Source: Terana coerulea (Eukaryota; Basidiomycota; Agaricomycetes; Polyporales; Phanerochaetaceae). Taken from it: DNA of 64,000 nucleotides. This document shows positions 1-11,853 of the stretch, piece after piece. The translations under genes were made by a program, and so were the position numbers. Below the pieces are notes generated by a model that was not told where the DNA came from, did not search any database, and was given only the letters and a program-made list of their open reading frames with translations. The number at the start of each line of letters is the position of its first letter. The stretch's first letter is position 1. The stretch spans positions 62,001 to 126,000 of the forward strand of contig JAKOGH010000159.1 in NCBI GenBank assembly GCA_024811115.1, written 5' to 3'.

Positions 1-2707
1 CTGCTTGGCGAGGCTCTTCACCTCGCGGTCCGGGATCTCCTCCACGTCCACGTCCACCTTCGCGCCGTTGACCATGACAAGCCCTTTCTCCTTCGCGATG
101 CCCTGCGGCGACCGCCGGACGATGGCCTGCAGCCGCTCGTCGCCAGCATGGATGGCGTCGTGGGCGATGGTCAGCCAGAGCCCGCCGCCTGCGGACGACA
201 GCCGATGCCGACGCAGACACAATATGCTCTGCGGTGGCGGGTCGATGACGATGTCTAGTGAGCCAGCCCAAGTGTCCAAGTCGCATCGCAAGTCACATTC
301 TACCATCGGGGTCGGCGACGAGGGCTCCTCGTTCTGGTCCGAGCTCGACGAGGTCCTGTTCGGGGACCCCTCATACTCAACGCGAAAACTGCCCCTCTCA
401 TGGTCGTACCGCATGTCGTTTACCTTGGCACCTTCCAGGCGTGTGATGATCGGAGGGCCTCCACACTTAATGACGAACTCGCCTATTCCTGCGACGGCAG
501 ATATCATTTGCTGGGGTATGGAAGCTTTGCCTGACCAGCCCTTCGGATCGGACTGTTCCAAAAGTGTTACCAGCGTCGTCGTGGGTGATAGTGCTTCTAT
601 GGCCCAGCCTTGTAAGTCAACCTGGGTGCGGATGACATTCGGGTCGCCGGGGGGAATCATTGGGAATAGGTTTGGATCGTCCGCAGAGAATGCGAATATG
701 TGTATCGTGTTTGGTGATTTGTACACCGTCTTAAGTACTACTGCGTCTCGACCACTATGAGAACTGTCAGGGTGCAACCTGCGTACACGAAAGAAGATGA
801 CTTACTTTACCGGCCATGCGGGCTTGGTCCTATGGTGCCATAGCTCCGTAAGCTGGTTTACATCTTCGAGGAACGTCGCATCATCATAGAGCTTGTCCCA
901 GAACGCCCTGGCACCAGGGGTTGCGATCGCCGCGAATAAATCCCACAGTCCAAGGCCAACGAAAGTTGCTTCTGCCCTATACACGACAAGCGTTGGATCG
1001 ATGGAGTCAAGCTGAGCGACAGACACTCCTCGACCCTCCGTAGCTAACGGCGAGACGTGAGCAAAGAATCAACCGCATATATGCGTACACTTACTTCGTC
1101 TCCACTTTGCTTCTGGCTCCTGTAGCAAAGATGAAAAGTAGATATAGTTTCTTTTAACTCTGGATAATATGGAACGCTCTGCGGCGGCAGTTCGTTCAGT
1201 TGGAACTTTTGCTACTTGCAGTGGTTCGGGGATCGTGGACGAACTTGACGCCCCCGCGGTAGTACTGGTGATTACAGTAGGCTGCGATCGAAAGCTGAGG
1301 TCTGCCATACTGGTTGTGTCTTGAAGGATTGACTGCGACATGTGAAGCGACGGATCGCGCTCCTCAATTTCTTCAACAGTTTGTGGTATTCCATTGAGAC
1401 GCCAGCCAGAGGACGGACCAGAGAGTTCGATAACCACCCGCACCTTCAGAACGGAATGGTCGTTGGGCAAAGAAGCGTGCTTGACATTGAGAACGAGCAT
1501 GTCTTTATCCTTGCCTGGGCTGAGAGACGATCGGTCCCTCACTGCGTGAGCCGTCCATGGAAGCTGCGAGACCTCGTCTGAAGATGCTCTGGTCGAAATC
1601 TGCACATCCCAGCCTTCCTGCGACGGCAGCGCAAACTCGACGGAACGGGTAAGCCTTCTATGCTCTCGAATAGCATGGAGCTCCTCGATGCCTTGTTCGC
1701 CAGAGGGTGCATGTACATGTTCATCGTCTTCGGGTACAATGGCGTAGTCTACCGTGAGTGCCTCCCGGTCGATCTGGAAGCGCACTCTCTCCATCGACAC
1801 GCCGTTCCCGTACCCAGTGAGTTGTGGAATACGCGAGCCACGGGATTTTACGGTCTTGTACAGCCCGACCATCATAGAACAGAGTTGTTGGCCAAGGCTG
1901 AAGGTAGTGCCAAAGTTCCAGAGCGCGCGCAGGTCGTGCTGCCAGAAACACGTCAATCGGAGGCGGGAGGTGCCACTTGTAGGCTGGACAAGTTGTATGC
2001 ACCACGCAAAGACTGCTAATGCTGTGAGAAATGAACATAGTTGCAATGTGCTGATACTCACGTCCTACCTCCGAGCGAACGTAGGGCGGTGAAGGTCGAA
2101 GGTACGCGGGCTCGTCGGGTGAGCGAGGTAGAGACGTTGTAATGTCAATGAGGGTATTCGCATCGCTCAACGTTCGAGATATGGTGACTGCGTCTCGCGG
2201 ACTGGGCGTCATTAGATCAAAGTACGAATTCGAGGCAAGGCACTACGCACCTGGCTGGCCATCCAAGTGTGAAGTTCGTTTTCGCTATCCTCGTCGCCTG
2301 ATCGACCATCTCCAGCAACTGGGCTTTCTCTACCGCCGGATCCCACTCCTTCCTCAGCTCCGGTGTTGCCAGAACGGCCTTGCACGCCTCCAGAGTTAAC
2401 TGCGGATCATCCCCAAGAGGCACGTCCAGGACAGCTCTGTACACGGTATCTCCTTGGGAAACCTTGCGGTGAAGGGTGACGTCCGTTAAGTGGGGGCCGC
2501 CCGACGCTCTTGCCTTGCCTTTCGCACTTGACTGCGACCCCTCGACATTGGCCCGCTTCCAGTCATGGGACGAGTGGGAGGTAAGATGCTGCCGGAATTT
2601 GGCTTGCGCGCCGTCCAACGCTTCGTACCACGATTGTCGCAACCTGAGCACGTATGAGCTGAGAGACAAAGGCCATAGAAGTGTGCATACCGAGTGCCGT
2701 CGAGCAT
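1..2707 (-). CDS. Tandem START-domain lipid-binding protein, 3' end beyond window
   Basis: I reconstruct six exons on the minus strand: 2691-2707, 2251-2643, 2062-2201, 1095-2012, 806-1043 and 1-754. They join in frame with GT-AG introns of about 47-60 bp and give 820 codons before the window edge. The start is the ATG at 2707 (MLDGTRLRQSW), because an in-frame TGA lies just upstream. Residues ~60-330 look like a START/DUF3074-type lipid-transfer fold (ELRKEWDPAVEK, PAYLRPSPPYVRS). A second START-like segment begins near residue ~500 (VYRAEATFVGLGLWDLFAAI, LRTQVD-type strands, IKCGGPPIITR). The linker between them is Ser/Thr-rich. No membrane segment is seen. START domains bind sterols or phospholipids; the ligand here is unknown. 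The family call rests on overall pattern, so confidence is moderate. The C-terminus is missing from the window. Confidence 0.7.
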
Positions 2708-4594
2708 GGAAATGGAGTCCACGTATCAGCGAGCGGAAGGTAGTTTCGTCCTCATACCTCCTTCCGGATTTGGGAACTCCGCCAGGAGGGTCTGGCGTCT
2801 CCCCAACGGTGGGCAAAAGTGAGCTAAATGGCTGCTTGTCACGCAAAAACCAGGTCTTGATACCTTTACAATGCTCAGACACGTCAGGTGATGTTATTAA
2901 CTTTATATACGGCTATCTTTTGTGAGCTCCCCAAGCCAGAAGTGCTGAACACCGTGAAAAAAGCAATCAAATCCAGTCATCTCAGCCAGGAGGTCGTATC
3001 GCTGCCGTGGAACACATATACTGCCTAAAAGTCATTCTAAAATTCTTCAAAACCGCAGATATATACTTATACACCGCATTTAAAGTCAACCAAGGCATTC
3101 CTTAATGCTGCGAGCGCAGGATTCAAACAACGACTTGAACGAGTCTCAAGAGCGCTCGTCAGAAACCGACGAAAGCGGAAGGCGCGGGACAAATATTCGC
3201 CACGTGAGGAACTTGAGGTTCGCACGTTGCCGAGATCGCTGCCGACGCTGCGTCACTTTCTTTGGCTTTGTTATGATTCAAAGCTCTTGCTTGCCTTTTA
3301 CAACGAGACCCGACGACAGCATGGCCTGAAAATCCATCCAAAAAAAACGAAGAACATATCTCAGAGAGAAACTTGGTACGCTAAGTATCTGCCGTATTGC
3401 CTGCTGCATAAATGACTGCACTCATCAACCATTGTTCACTAGTACTAGTAAATGAAGGGAATTAACCTGCGTGGAGTACGTCTCGCGTACTCCTCCCACC
3501 TTTTCCCAAATTCTCTGTGTATGTCATCGTCCGCATTCATACGGGTCATCACTCAAGCAGGTCAGAAGCGTCCTTCTTAAGAGCAGCTCGAAATTATACC
3601 CGTGTATGCAGATCTTCACAACGGTAGGCCGCCACACAAGGCTAGACGGGTCGATCAAGCGACGCCTGAGTCTAGGTGACAAGGACTTTCACCTCCATGC
3701 TCTCTCCGACATAATATCAGATGTGCCTGATAGGTCTCGTCTGGTAGCCTTCTAGCAAGAGTGGGTTTGCTTCGGATATCTACGATAAGTATGACAGGTC
3801 TTCAGGCTTTCAGTTCAGGTTCAAGCTCAAGGCTTTACATAAACCGTACACGACATGTCAGCAAATCTCCGTATTGCCGTAGGGTCTAACGCAAGAGACA
3901 TGGCTGAATATTTCCGACCTGTCCTGTTTTGACAACACGACAGCCGAAGGGGGCATTCGCTATCAGTGTGGGCTATCGTACCGGGATACATCATCATTCG
4001 CTGCAAATATACTGTCCGCTTCAATCACCTTTTGCGGATGCTTCCTGGGAGAATCCACCGTAGCGATGCTCGAGAGGGCACCATTACAAACGGCGTCATC
4101 GTCATTAGTAAGTGCTTCGTTTAAGTAGTAAGCGCATTGACACACCTCTTCGCACAGTTCACATCCACTGAATTATTGCTTCCGAGTCGGGTGCCGTTTT
4201 TGTTCAATTCCCAAGCTGCATCATCTTCCCATACATTCCAGTCATCAAGTATTACACCCATTCCTCAAGCCGCGCCTCTCGCGACCTTCAAGCACACCGA
4301 CACGTGCAACTCCTCATCAGGGCTCCGAGTCCATGGTTGTCAAAGCCTGAAAATCCAGTCTTGGCCATCAATTGCCTATTACAGTGGCAGTGAGGCTGCT
4401 CACAATACGGTAGAATTGGATACCAGATTATTGCAATTGGCTCGAAGCCGACTTTAGTAGGCATGCACAGCTTCCACGGCGTTAGTCACCCAAACACGTC
4501 TCATATGTATTTGGGCGACGTGTGGTCACGTATATAGACCATCTCAGGAGTCCTCTACAAAGCTCCCACCAAGAGCCCGTTTTTCCCGTCAACG
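2708..4594. other. Divergent intergenic region, no gene recognised
   Basis: This is 1.9 kb between the START-protein start codon and the dioxygenase start codon, so it contains both promoters. All open frames are short and unrelated to known families. A small perfect hairpin (GGAGTACG / CGTACTCC) lies at 3473-3493. I see no repeat or RNA gene. Confidence 0.5.
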
Positions 4595-5607
4595 ATGTCT
4601 GTAACAGCCGCGACGATTGCCGAACCCCGCTCGACGCTTGTCGACCTTACTTTACATGTCCCCGTATCGCCTATCACTCGTGTGTTGTCGATGGCTCGCT
4701 CGATCCTATGGATTACGCTCATTGTTGACAATCCCTTGATGTGGTGGTATAGGCAAGGAGCGCGAAATCAACGCGCAGATATGGAAGGTGCGTGTTCATC
4801 CACCTACGCCTCAGAATTCACTCAAGTGTTCTTGCAGGCCCTCTCTACATTATCGGCGCACCAAAGCGTGATATTGAACCTGGAAAAGCCGTTTTTGCTA
4901 CAGTTCAAGAATTCAAAGGTATGCCTTTCACTTTTCTGTCCATTGACTTTACCTACCTTTCCACAACCATGGTACAGAATTCTCCCCATTCCTCCTGCGA
5001 ATCTCTATCCGTTCACCGAAGGGCGAGCCACTTCCTTGTGCAACCGTTGACATGTGGCATGCGACCACCGCAGGAAACTACGGCCTCAGCGCATACAACC
5101 TCCGCGGACAGCTCACGACCGATGCGGACGGGAACGCCGACATCCTCACTGTCGCGCCCGGAGACTACGGCCCTATGACTTCGGTGCTGCGTGCCGGCCA
5201 CTTCCATGTAATAATGCAAGACAAGGAGAAGAAGTTGGATGGCTTGACGACGCAAATTTATCTGTGCAAGCGGAACGATACAGACGGGACGAAGAACGAT
5301 TTGTACGTACTCTTTGGGGTGCATAAGAGCTGTTCCTCGTGCTCACCCTACCAAAAACACCCATAGTTTGAATTACGTACGTGCTCGCCGTCCGCAAAAC
5401 ATGCTCCAAGCGTGGTCTCTTCCTGCTAATCACAACGGCGACAAGTTCTTCGAGCTGCCCGAACTGCCAGCGGATGACGTCGAGACCCTCAAGCGCGTTG
5501 AGTGGTGGAACGCATGGCTTTCGGAGCGAGCTCCGGATGCAGGTCTGAAGGTTGTGGCAGGAGGCGAGACGGACTTCACGTTGAACGAGAAACCGCGGTG
5601 GTTCTGA
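4595..5607 (+). CDS. Intradiol ring-cleavage dioxygenase-like protein
   Basis: This is a non-haem Fe(III) enzyme of the catechol/hydroxyquinol 1,2-dioxygenase fold, which opens catecholic rings between the two hydroxyls. Core motifs are in family order: GKEREINAQIWK (dimerisation linker), PLYIIGAPKR, ATVDMWHATTAGNYG (first Tyr ligand), LRGQLTTDADG, VAPGDYGP (second Tyr) and RAGHFHVIM (the two His ligands, HxH). All four iron ligands are present. About 250 residues in five exons; exon 1 is 4595-4679 and exon 2 starts at 4753. The end of exon 2 is uncertain. The strong donor at 4788 gives the wrong phase, and using GT at 4792 puts Arg where the family has Gly, so one G may be missing. A C-terminal tail of about 60 residues follows the core. 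No signal peptide is seen, so it is probably cytosolic. Substrate unknown. Confidence 0.82.
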
Positions 5608-6686
5608 ACTGCAGGTTTATGACTATGCGTCCGTGCTGATTAAGGTAGCAGCCTCTATATTTTGGGTGTACTTTACCGCTCCTTCCAACGTTGGACGTTG
5701 TGCATTTGTTCGTCATACGTTGATCACATAATATTGCATGTGGTGCTCTTGGTCCTGAGTCCTGCGTAGCGGTTGAAAGAACCAAGCACTATGTCCCAGT
5801 AAACTGGTGTCGTCGCGCTAACTCAAAGTGGATAAATACAAGATGCCAACCACGCATTTGCCACTTGCGGCTTCAAGACAGTATAAAATACCTCCTTCTT
5901 AATGCGCAAATGAGCCCATGGCGCACTTTAACGGTAATCTCGGCATCTGTTCTGCTGCGATTTGCATCAGCCGCGGTCCGAACAGGTCCGATGGACAATA
6001 ATGACAACGTGGACTTGACGTGAGCCTGAACTGCTTATTACTGCCATGGGCGCAAGTAATAGTCCTGACGCTCAAATTCGGCCGAAATGTAATGAATGAG
6101 CAGATCGTTGTCAGCGTGAGGACTTCCCATGTTATAATTCCTGTTTGAAAGCAAAGGCACGGTGAGGGGCGTAAAAGACGAGGTATGAAAACCAAGTACC
6201 AATGGCGGATACCGGTGATAGCCACGCCACGAGGACATCGGAGTTCGAAGGAAAGAAAACAAGCGCCGTCGAAAGCGATCCTGGTTGCAGACAACAACCA
6301 TCCTGTCCCCCACCCCCAGCTGCTCACTAACAGTCAGTCCATACGTTTTATCCTCCCTCTTCTGAGGTGATCTGCGCAAGCTGCTTATACGGCGAAACCA
6401 GGTTCAACCTCGCGCTGGTTCGCTCGGACAGTTTCTCAGTATCGACGCCCCGCTCCTTTTCCTTCGAACCCCTCGACTACTTGAGAGTCTTACTGTGATG
6501 GGGACTTACGGAGGGCGTGATAGTACTCGTCTGTCGAGGAAGCAAGCGAGGTCTTGCAGAGACTTCAAGTGCGTGCGCTTTTGGCTGTGGCGTGTGCACT
6601 GACCGACGACCACGCTCAGGACCAGCAGTCGGGACAGGACGCCCGACGAACCAGCTCCTCACATCAAGTTGGCGCGGAATGCTCGC
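5608..6686. other. Intergenic region, no gene recognised
   Basis: This holds the 3' flank of the dioxygenase and the promoter and 5' UTR of the F-box gene. Open frames on both strands are short and unlike any family I know. No repeat or RNA gene is seen. Confidence 0.5.
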
Positions 6687-8426
6687 ATGGCTTTGGAATC
6701 CTCGATCCAGTACCACCTGCAAGAGATCATCAAGCAGAAGCGCGAAATCAACGCCTTGGCCCCAATTGCCTCTCTTCCTTCAGAGCTTCTCACAGAGATT
6801 TTTCTACACTGGGTCGCGGATTGGCACGACACACAGGACCTTTCGAAGCCTCTGGATCCCTCCCCTCATTGGTTCTCCATCTCCCATGTCTGTCATTTCT
6901 GGCGACACGTCACGCTTCAATCACCCCGGCTTTGGAGAGAGTTCACCGTCAGCTCGACGACGTTCGTGAAAGAGATGATGTGGCGTTCAGGTCATGTTCC
7001 GCTTTGCATCAAGGCGCGCCGGGAGGCTTTAGAAAGTGTCGCCATGGATCTAGTAGTCTCTCAGCTCCCTCGAGTCGAGAGTATGGAACTCTGCCATGGT
7101 TCACGCAGACAACTCTTATGCGAATTCGGACCCGAAGCTCCCAAGCTGAAGTCACTGGCTCTTCGCTGCGACGAATCCGACCTGGCCAATGCTCAAGACT
7201 TCTTTTTAATCCCCGGTCTACCTCAGGCTGACCCGCAATGGCTCTTCGAATATGTTCACATGCCCAACCTTACTCGTTTGACTCTTGAAAACTATTCCAT
7301 CTCGTGGTCGGGCCCACTGTTCAGGCCTACGCTTGCGCATCTCTCGCTGTCACGCAAGAAGCGTTTCAGGGGCCGCGCACCATTCCTCGATGTGGAGCAT
7401 GGCATCGACGACATTCTCAAGGCCCTGAAGGCCATGCCCGTTCTTGAAACTCTTGAGCTGTCTGAAGTACTTCCTGATTTTTCTCGCGAAGAGAGCCCTT
7501 CCGCACGTCATTCTGTCCTCGGACTTACCAAGCTCAAATCCTTGACTCTGAGATCTCCTTCTACGGCCATCGTTCACTTCCTCTGCCGTGTCTCCCTTCC
7601 AGCTCTTCGTTCACTGGTGCTGCACTGCATGGGTTCCCTCCGTGAGCCGGAATTGCTGTTACTTCGTTCGGCAATCAATTCTCAACTACAAGACTACGGC
7701 TCATCTGGCGCGCTTCAACCTATTCGCTCTCTGCATTGCACAAGCTCCCAGCTTACCGCCTGGTCTACCGATCACGACGTCGTGCGCCTTCTGGACTTCA
7801 AGAACAAGGTCATGCCGCAACACCTACTCCAGGTCACGGTTGAAGGCAGCTGTTGTCCGGGCTTCCTCATCCGTGTTTGTCTCGGTCTGCCTGTTCGCCA
7901 TATTCGCAACTTAGTCTTGTGGCCTTCCGACTACTCGCTTGCAAGTTACGAATGGGTCGACCTCCTTAGAAACACTGAGCAGCTACAGCAGCTCGCAGTC
8001 AACCAGTGGGCTGAACGATACCTGCCTGCCGCTCTGCTGTACCAGTCGGTTGTCAGGACTCAGTCGACGCGATGGAAATCCAAATCCAAGTCGTTTCTCG
8101 CTCCAAACCTCAGCGTGCTCCTGTTGGATGGTGTTCAGATGAGCCGACGCCGTAGCGGAATAGCTGAGACACTCGCTGCGTACTGCGACGCCTTTGGAGA
8201 ACGTCGACATGCAGGACGTGAGCTAGCGCGGCTGTCGTTACGGGAATGCGTCAACTTAGGCAAGAAAGATGTGGATCAGCTTTGGAGGGCTGTAGGGCGA
8301 GTCGATTGGGACGGCGTCGAGGAATGGGTGGCCGATGAGGCGGTGCTAGGGTCTGACTCTGACTGTGATGGGCGCAGTTCGCCCGACTACACCACCGACG
8401 ACGATTTTCACCTCACTCATTATTAA
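6687..8426 (+). CDS. F-box-like domain protein with leucine-rich C-terminal region
   Basis: Single-exon gene of ~579 codons. The reading frame is open slightly further upstream, but the first ATG is at 6687 (MALESSIQYHLQ). A short coiled N-terminus is followed at residues ~28-85 by an F-box-like domain: IASLPSELLTEIFLHWV, then HWFSISHVCHFWRHVTLQSP and LWREF. This is the usual agaricomycete F-box layout, which recruits Skp1 and presents substrates to an SCF ubiquitin ligase. The rest has irregular leucine-rich strands (LPRVESMEL, LTRLTLENYSI, LETLELSEV, LKSLTLRSP). The C-terminus is acidic. It belongs to a large, fast-evolving fungal family, so the target cannot be predicted. Confidence 0.85.
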   Translation: MALESSIQYHLQEIIKQKREINALAPIASLPSELLTEIFLHWVADWHDTQDLSKPLDPSPHWFSISHVCHFWRHVTLQSPRLWREFTVSSTTFVKEMMWRSGHVPLCIKARREALESVAMDLVVSQLPRVESMELCHGSRRQLLCEFGPEAPKLKSLALRCDESDLANAQDFFLIPGLPQADPQWLFEYVHMPNLTRLTLENYSISWSGPLFRPTLAHLSLSRKKRFRGRAPFLDVEHGIDDILKALKAMPVLETLELSEVLPDFSREESPSARHSVLGLTKLKSLTLRSPSTAIVHFLCRVSLPALRSLVLHCMGSLREPELLLLRSAINSQLQDYGSSGALQPIRSLHCTSSQLTAWSTDHDVVRLLDFKNKVMPQHLLQVTVEGSCCPGFLIRVCLGLPVRHIRNLVLWPSDYSLASYEWVDLLRNTEQLQQLAVNQWAERYLPAALLYQSVVRTQSTRWKSKSKSFLAPNLSVLLLDGVQMSRRRSGIAETLAAYCDAFGERRHAGRELARLSLRECVNLGKKDVDQLWRAVGRVDWDGVEEWVADEAVLGSDSDCDGRSSPDYTTDDDFHLTHY

Positions 8427-8555
8427 TACATTCAAAACCAAGCTCATGTCCAGCATATTTTCTACACCACAGTACTCGATTTGTAGTAGTTCATCATCGT
8501 ACTGTATCATATTGAGTCTTACTATCGGCAAATCAAATTCTAACAGGGTTTCAGA

Positions 8556-8604
8556 CCAAGCATAACAACATGTGGATAACGATCCCACATATTGTTATGC
8601 TTGG
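8556..8604. repeat. Near-perfect 20-bp hairpin
   Basis: The left arm at 8556-8575 (CCAAGCATAACAACATGTGG) and right arm at 8585-8604 are reverse complements with one mismatch, separated by a 9-base loop. It lies ~130 bp downstream of the F-box stop codon. It may be a miniature inverted-repeat remnant or a structured 3' UTR. No target-site duplication was identified. Confidence 0.75.
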
Positions 8605-9599
8605 CTTGGTCACTGCGATGGAGAAGCAGTTCAGTTCGATATGGTCCAGAACAAGTCTAGATCCGTGTGCAACCGTCTTGCTAACGCTCGACAGTGAGGT
8701 GGGCGTATATGTCCGTTTTCAGACTCGACCAGCGGCGGACTGCCAGCCACCATTGTCAGCCTCTTGGCGATATAACGTGGGTCAGTGCGGTCTTTACCTT
8801 TAACATACAACCCCCATCACCCCACCACTGGAGGCCAACAAGAGCAGCGAGAGCCGACCGACGTGGATGGACCGGGACCGTTTGGCGACATTCAGCACAG
8901 CGATGGCCGACCACAAGGGCTTGCCAGAGAGCAGAAGAGTTCAAAAAGGTGTGTCCCGAGGGAGGGTGGGTGTCATCTCGACACTCGTCCTGGTGCTGGC
9001 CTCTTCGTGGCTCTCGGGATGAGTAGCCCTCGAGTCGGCTGGCTCGGGGGTGAAACAAACTGGCACCTTAATTTTCTTCCTGTGCATAATTTTTGACTAC
9101 TTACCATTGCCGGTGCCAGTCTCTGTTAACCCTTTGAAGCCTTAACAACGGTACGCAATGCATCAATGATGACTATTTATTCGGAGCTAACATGCGCCCC
9201 TTTCAGACTTTTCACCCAATATGTTGGTATGCTGTGTTGCTAGTCATATGAGAAATATTTACTTGTCCCTGGGAGTTTTGTTAACCTTGACGTTTCTGGA
9301 ATAATAAGATATTCCTTCGGGTATATTGTTTCCAGTTTGTGAGCTCACTCCGAATACACTGGCCGTTGTGCGCCAACGTCTCGTCGAGGGATTGAGTGTT
9401 ACCAAGTATATCAGACCGGGTGGCGATTTGTGAGCCTTTGCGAGTCATCTTAAGCTTAGCCGTAATATGGCTGAAGTCGGTGCAACAGGCGATAGCTTGG
9501 AGTATATATCTAACCGAAGCGTATCATCACTATGTGAGCCCGCAACAAATTTCCGCTCTTCTCTGCCGCCCGCTTCGTAATGTCTTAACAGGCCCGTCG
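8605..9599. other. Intergenic region, nothing recognised
   Basis: This lies between the hairpin after the F-box gene and the 3' end of the aldo-keto reductase, so the two genes are convergent. Open frames are short and without family features. Confidence 0.5.
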
Positions 9600-11035
9600 T
9601 TACGATTTGGTACCGGGACGTATAGGCTGAGGAGCAGGCCATCTGTCGTACTGGCCGGCTGCTTTGAACAGAATGTTGTAGTCAGAGCCATCTCCCTGAG
9701 ATATTTGAACAGTCAGATAACGTGCGTCTTTATGATTCGACGTATCAACACGTACGAAGACAAGGAAGGGGAACCCTTTGTTGAAGGGAACAATGTCGTT
9801 GAGATACTTCATTTGCTCCGGGCTGAGCGATATATCAAGTGCCTCAAGATTGGCATGCAGATGCTCAACCTTTCGGCCACCGATGATAGGAAAGACGAAT
9901 GGCGCCTTGTGCATCATGTATGCAATAGCAACTACATCAAGCTCGGTAGTTAGCATGAGACGAGACCGTAATAACGCTACCTACCTGAGGTGATGCTCTT
10001 CGCACCGACCTCTTCTCCCACTTTCTCCAGAGCCAGGCAGACCTTGCGCTCCTCTGGCGTCCGCAGCCAGTCGCCGAACATGTTACGACCGCCTTCGCCA
10101 GACTCAAGTCGCCTCTTCTCCTCTGCATCAGTTCGGATCTTGCCCGACACGAGCACGTTCCAAGGTGCGATAGCCATGCCTAGCATTCCCAAGCAGGAGT
10201 GAGCAGCCGTGGTAAGATGCAAAAAGAGGCAGAAGGTCACATACCTTCCGAGACGGCCATGGGAATGATATCCCGCTCCATATCCCGCATTATAATATTC
10301 CATTCACCTTGGTAGATGGAGAACGGTGTCTTGCCGGTCAGCCGCGCATAGCTGTTCGCTCGGGATACCACCCATGCAGGCGTGTCTGATACGCCAAGGT
10401 ATAGAACCTTCCCTTGAGCAACGAGGTGATGGAGTCCGTTCATCACCTCCTCGACTGAGGTGTTGTAGTCCCAGAAGTGCACGTACAGGATGTCGATGTA
10501 GGAGGTACGGAGCTTCTGCAGAGATGCTTCGAGGGAGTTACGGAGAGACTTCATGTTGTTGCCTATGAAGTGAGTCTTCTGGGGAATATCTGAATAAGAC
10601 GCTCCGCGCTGGAAATTCATCGAGTACTGAAACCGGGCGTCAGTTTACTTTCGAAGCAGTTGGGTGAGAAGAAACCTTTGTCGCAACAACGACCTGCTCG
10701 CGAACGCCCCGCTTCTCAACCCATTCCCCTATGAACGACTCGGAGGTGCCATCCTGGCTGAGGAAAATGAGGGGTTGTATAACATTACGTGCCTCTGATA
10801 CTCACTATGTGTTCGCTGTGTCAATGAAGTTGCCACCAGCATCGTAGTAGGCGTCCAACATCTTGAAGCTGGCCTCCTTGTCCATTATACCCATCCCGTA
10901 TGGATGCCACTTGTCGCCGATGCTCATACCGCCCAGTTGAATGGGCGACACATGAATGCCCGACAGAGCCGACAGTTGTCGGTGGCGACCAAGCTTGGTC
11001 GGCGGTGCAGGTGCAGGTTCCCAAATATTGGCCAT
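9600..11035 (-). CDS. Aldo-keto reductase, aryl-alcohol dehydrogenase type
   Basis: NADP(H)-dependent AKR of the fungal aryl-alcohol dehydrogenase group, which interconverts aromatic aldehydes and alcohols and is common in lignin degraders. The start is the ATG at 11035 (MANIWEPAPAPP). Catalytic tetrad residues appear in order: Asp and Tyr in FIDTANTYQDG, Lys in VVVATK, and His in YVHFWD. Later come the cofactor-side motifs IAPWNVL, FPIIGGRKVEHL and the C-terminal QYDRWP. The gene has at least six exons. One intron near 9669-9722 is stop-free and a multiple of three, so an uncorrected reading adds about 18 false residues between GFPF and GDGSDYN. Once that is removed the protein is ~385 residues, normal for the family. 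No signal peptide, so it is cytosolic. Confidence 0.9.
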
Positions 11036-11853
11036 AACGCGATGCAAGTATGGTCTGAGAGGGACTTTGAGGATGTGGGTGAACGGGGCGGTCGTGCGCT
11101 CGCTAACGGGACGCTGGGAAGCTCTTATGCTGGCAGTACTGGTATTGCGCACGCGATGTTCCCATGGCGGCGGGCTTGGTCATATTAGTTGTTTCACGAC
11201 ATTCCCAGACACAAAGCTACCGCTGTATTGAGTACGATTGTGGCTGAAATGGTCCCTGGGAGTCGACAGTACTAGGTTCGCAGAGTCAGCACGGGCGGTG
11301 GCTTAGACTATAACTGCTGTCACGCACCACTTTAACCAGCGCCAGGGACCTGCACGAAACTCCAGCTACTGGACGTACATTTTGACACGTATGCTATCCA
11401 AAAATTTAAGCTCCATCCAATCCCTCGGTTACGGCTCTGGTGGCGGATACATAAGTCATGTCACACGGTCGCAGTTTGCTGGGATGACGGCCAGGGTCGC
11501 TGATATCCTGAGTTTTGTTGTCCGATGGGGACGCCCAGAGCAAAATTGTGGCAGGATAGGTCCCGCTTGTATTCCGGTTCCGTAGCGGCGGATCGTCTCA
11601 GCCCAGCGCATTGGAGATGCCAGTTGCGATCCAAGTCACACGGTCAGATGTGTGGGAAATCCTGCTTATGCCGGTGAAAATAGGTTAGGGCTGCGCCACA
11701 AAGTCTCAGCCTCCCTACTAGGGGGTAAGGTGAGGCAGGACATCAATGTCGTCGGCGCACCCAGCAAAGGGAGTCTGCTTGACTGCACTATACTGATATA
11801 TTATAAATAACGAGTCCATCCAAGTGATGCGAAGAATCGGTACGCAGCAACAT
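11036..11853. other. Intergenic region, no gene recognised
   Basis: Upstream of the reductase and downstream of the peptidase; both are on the minus strand. No convincing coding region, repeat or RNA gene. Confidence 0.5.

Noticed and set aside
5..760. Long plus-strand open frame at the left edge
   Set aside because: It mirrors the last visible exon of the START protein; the minus strand gives the coherent protein and clean splice sites.
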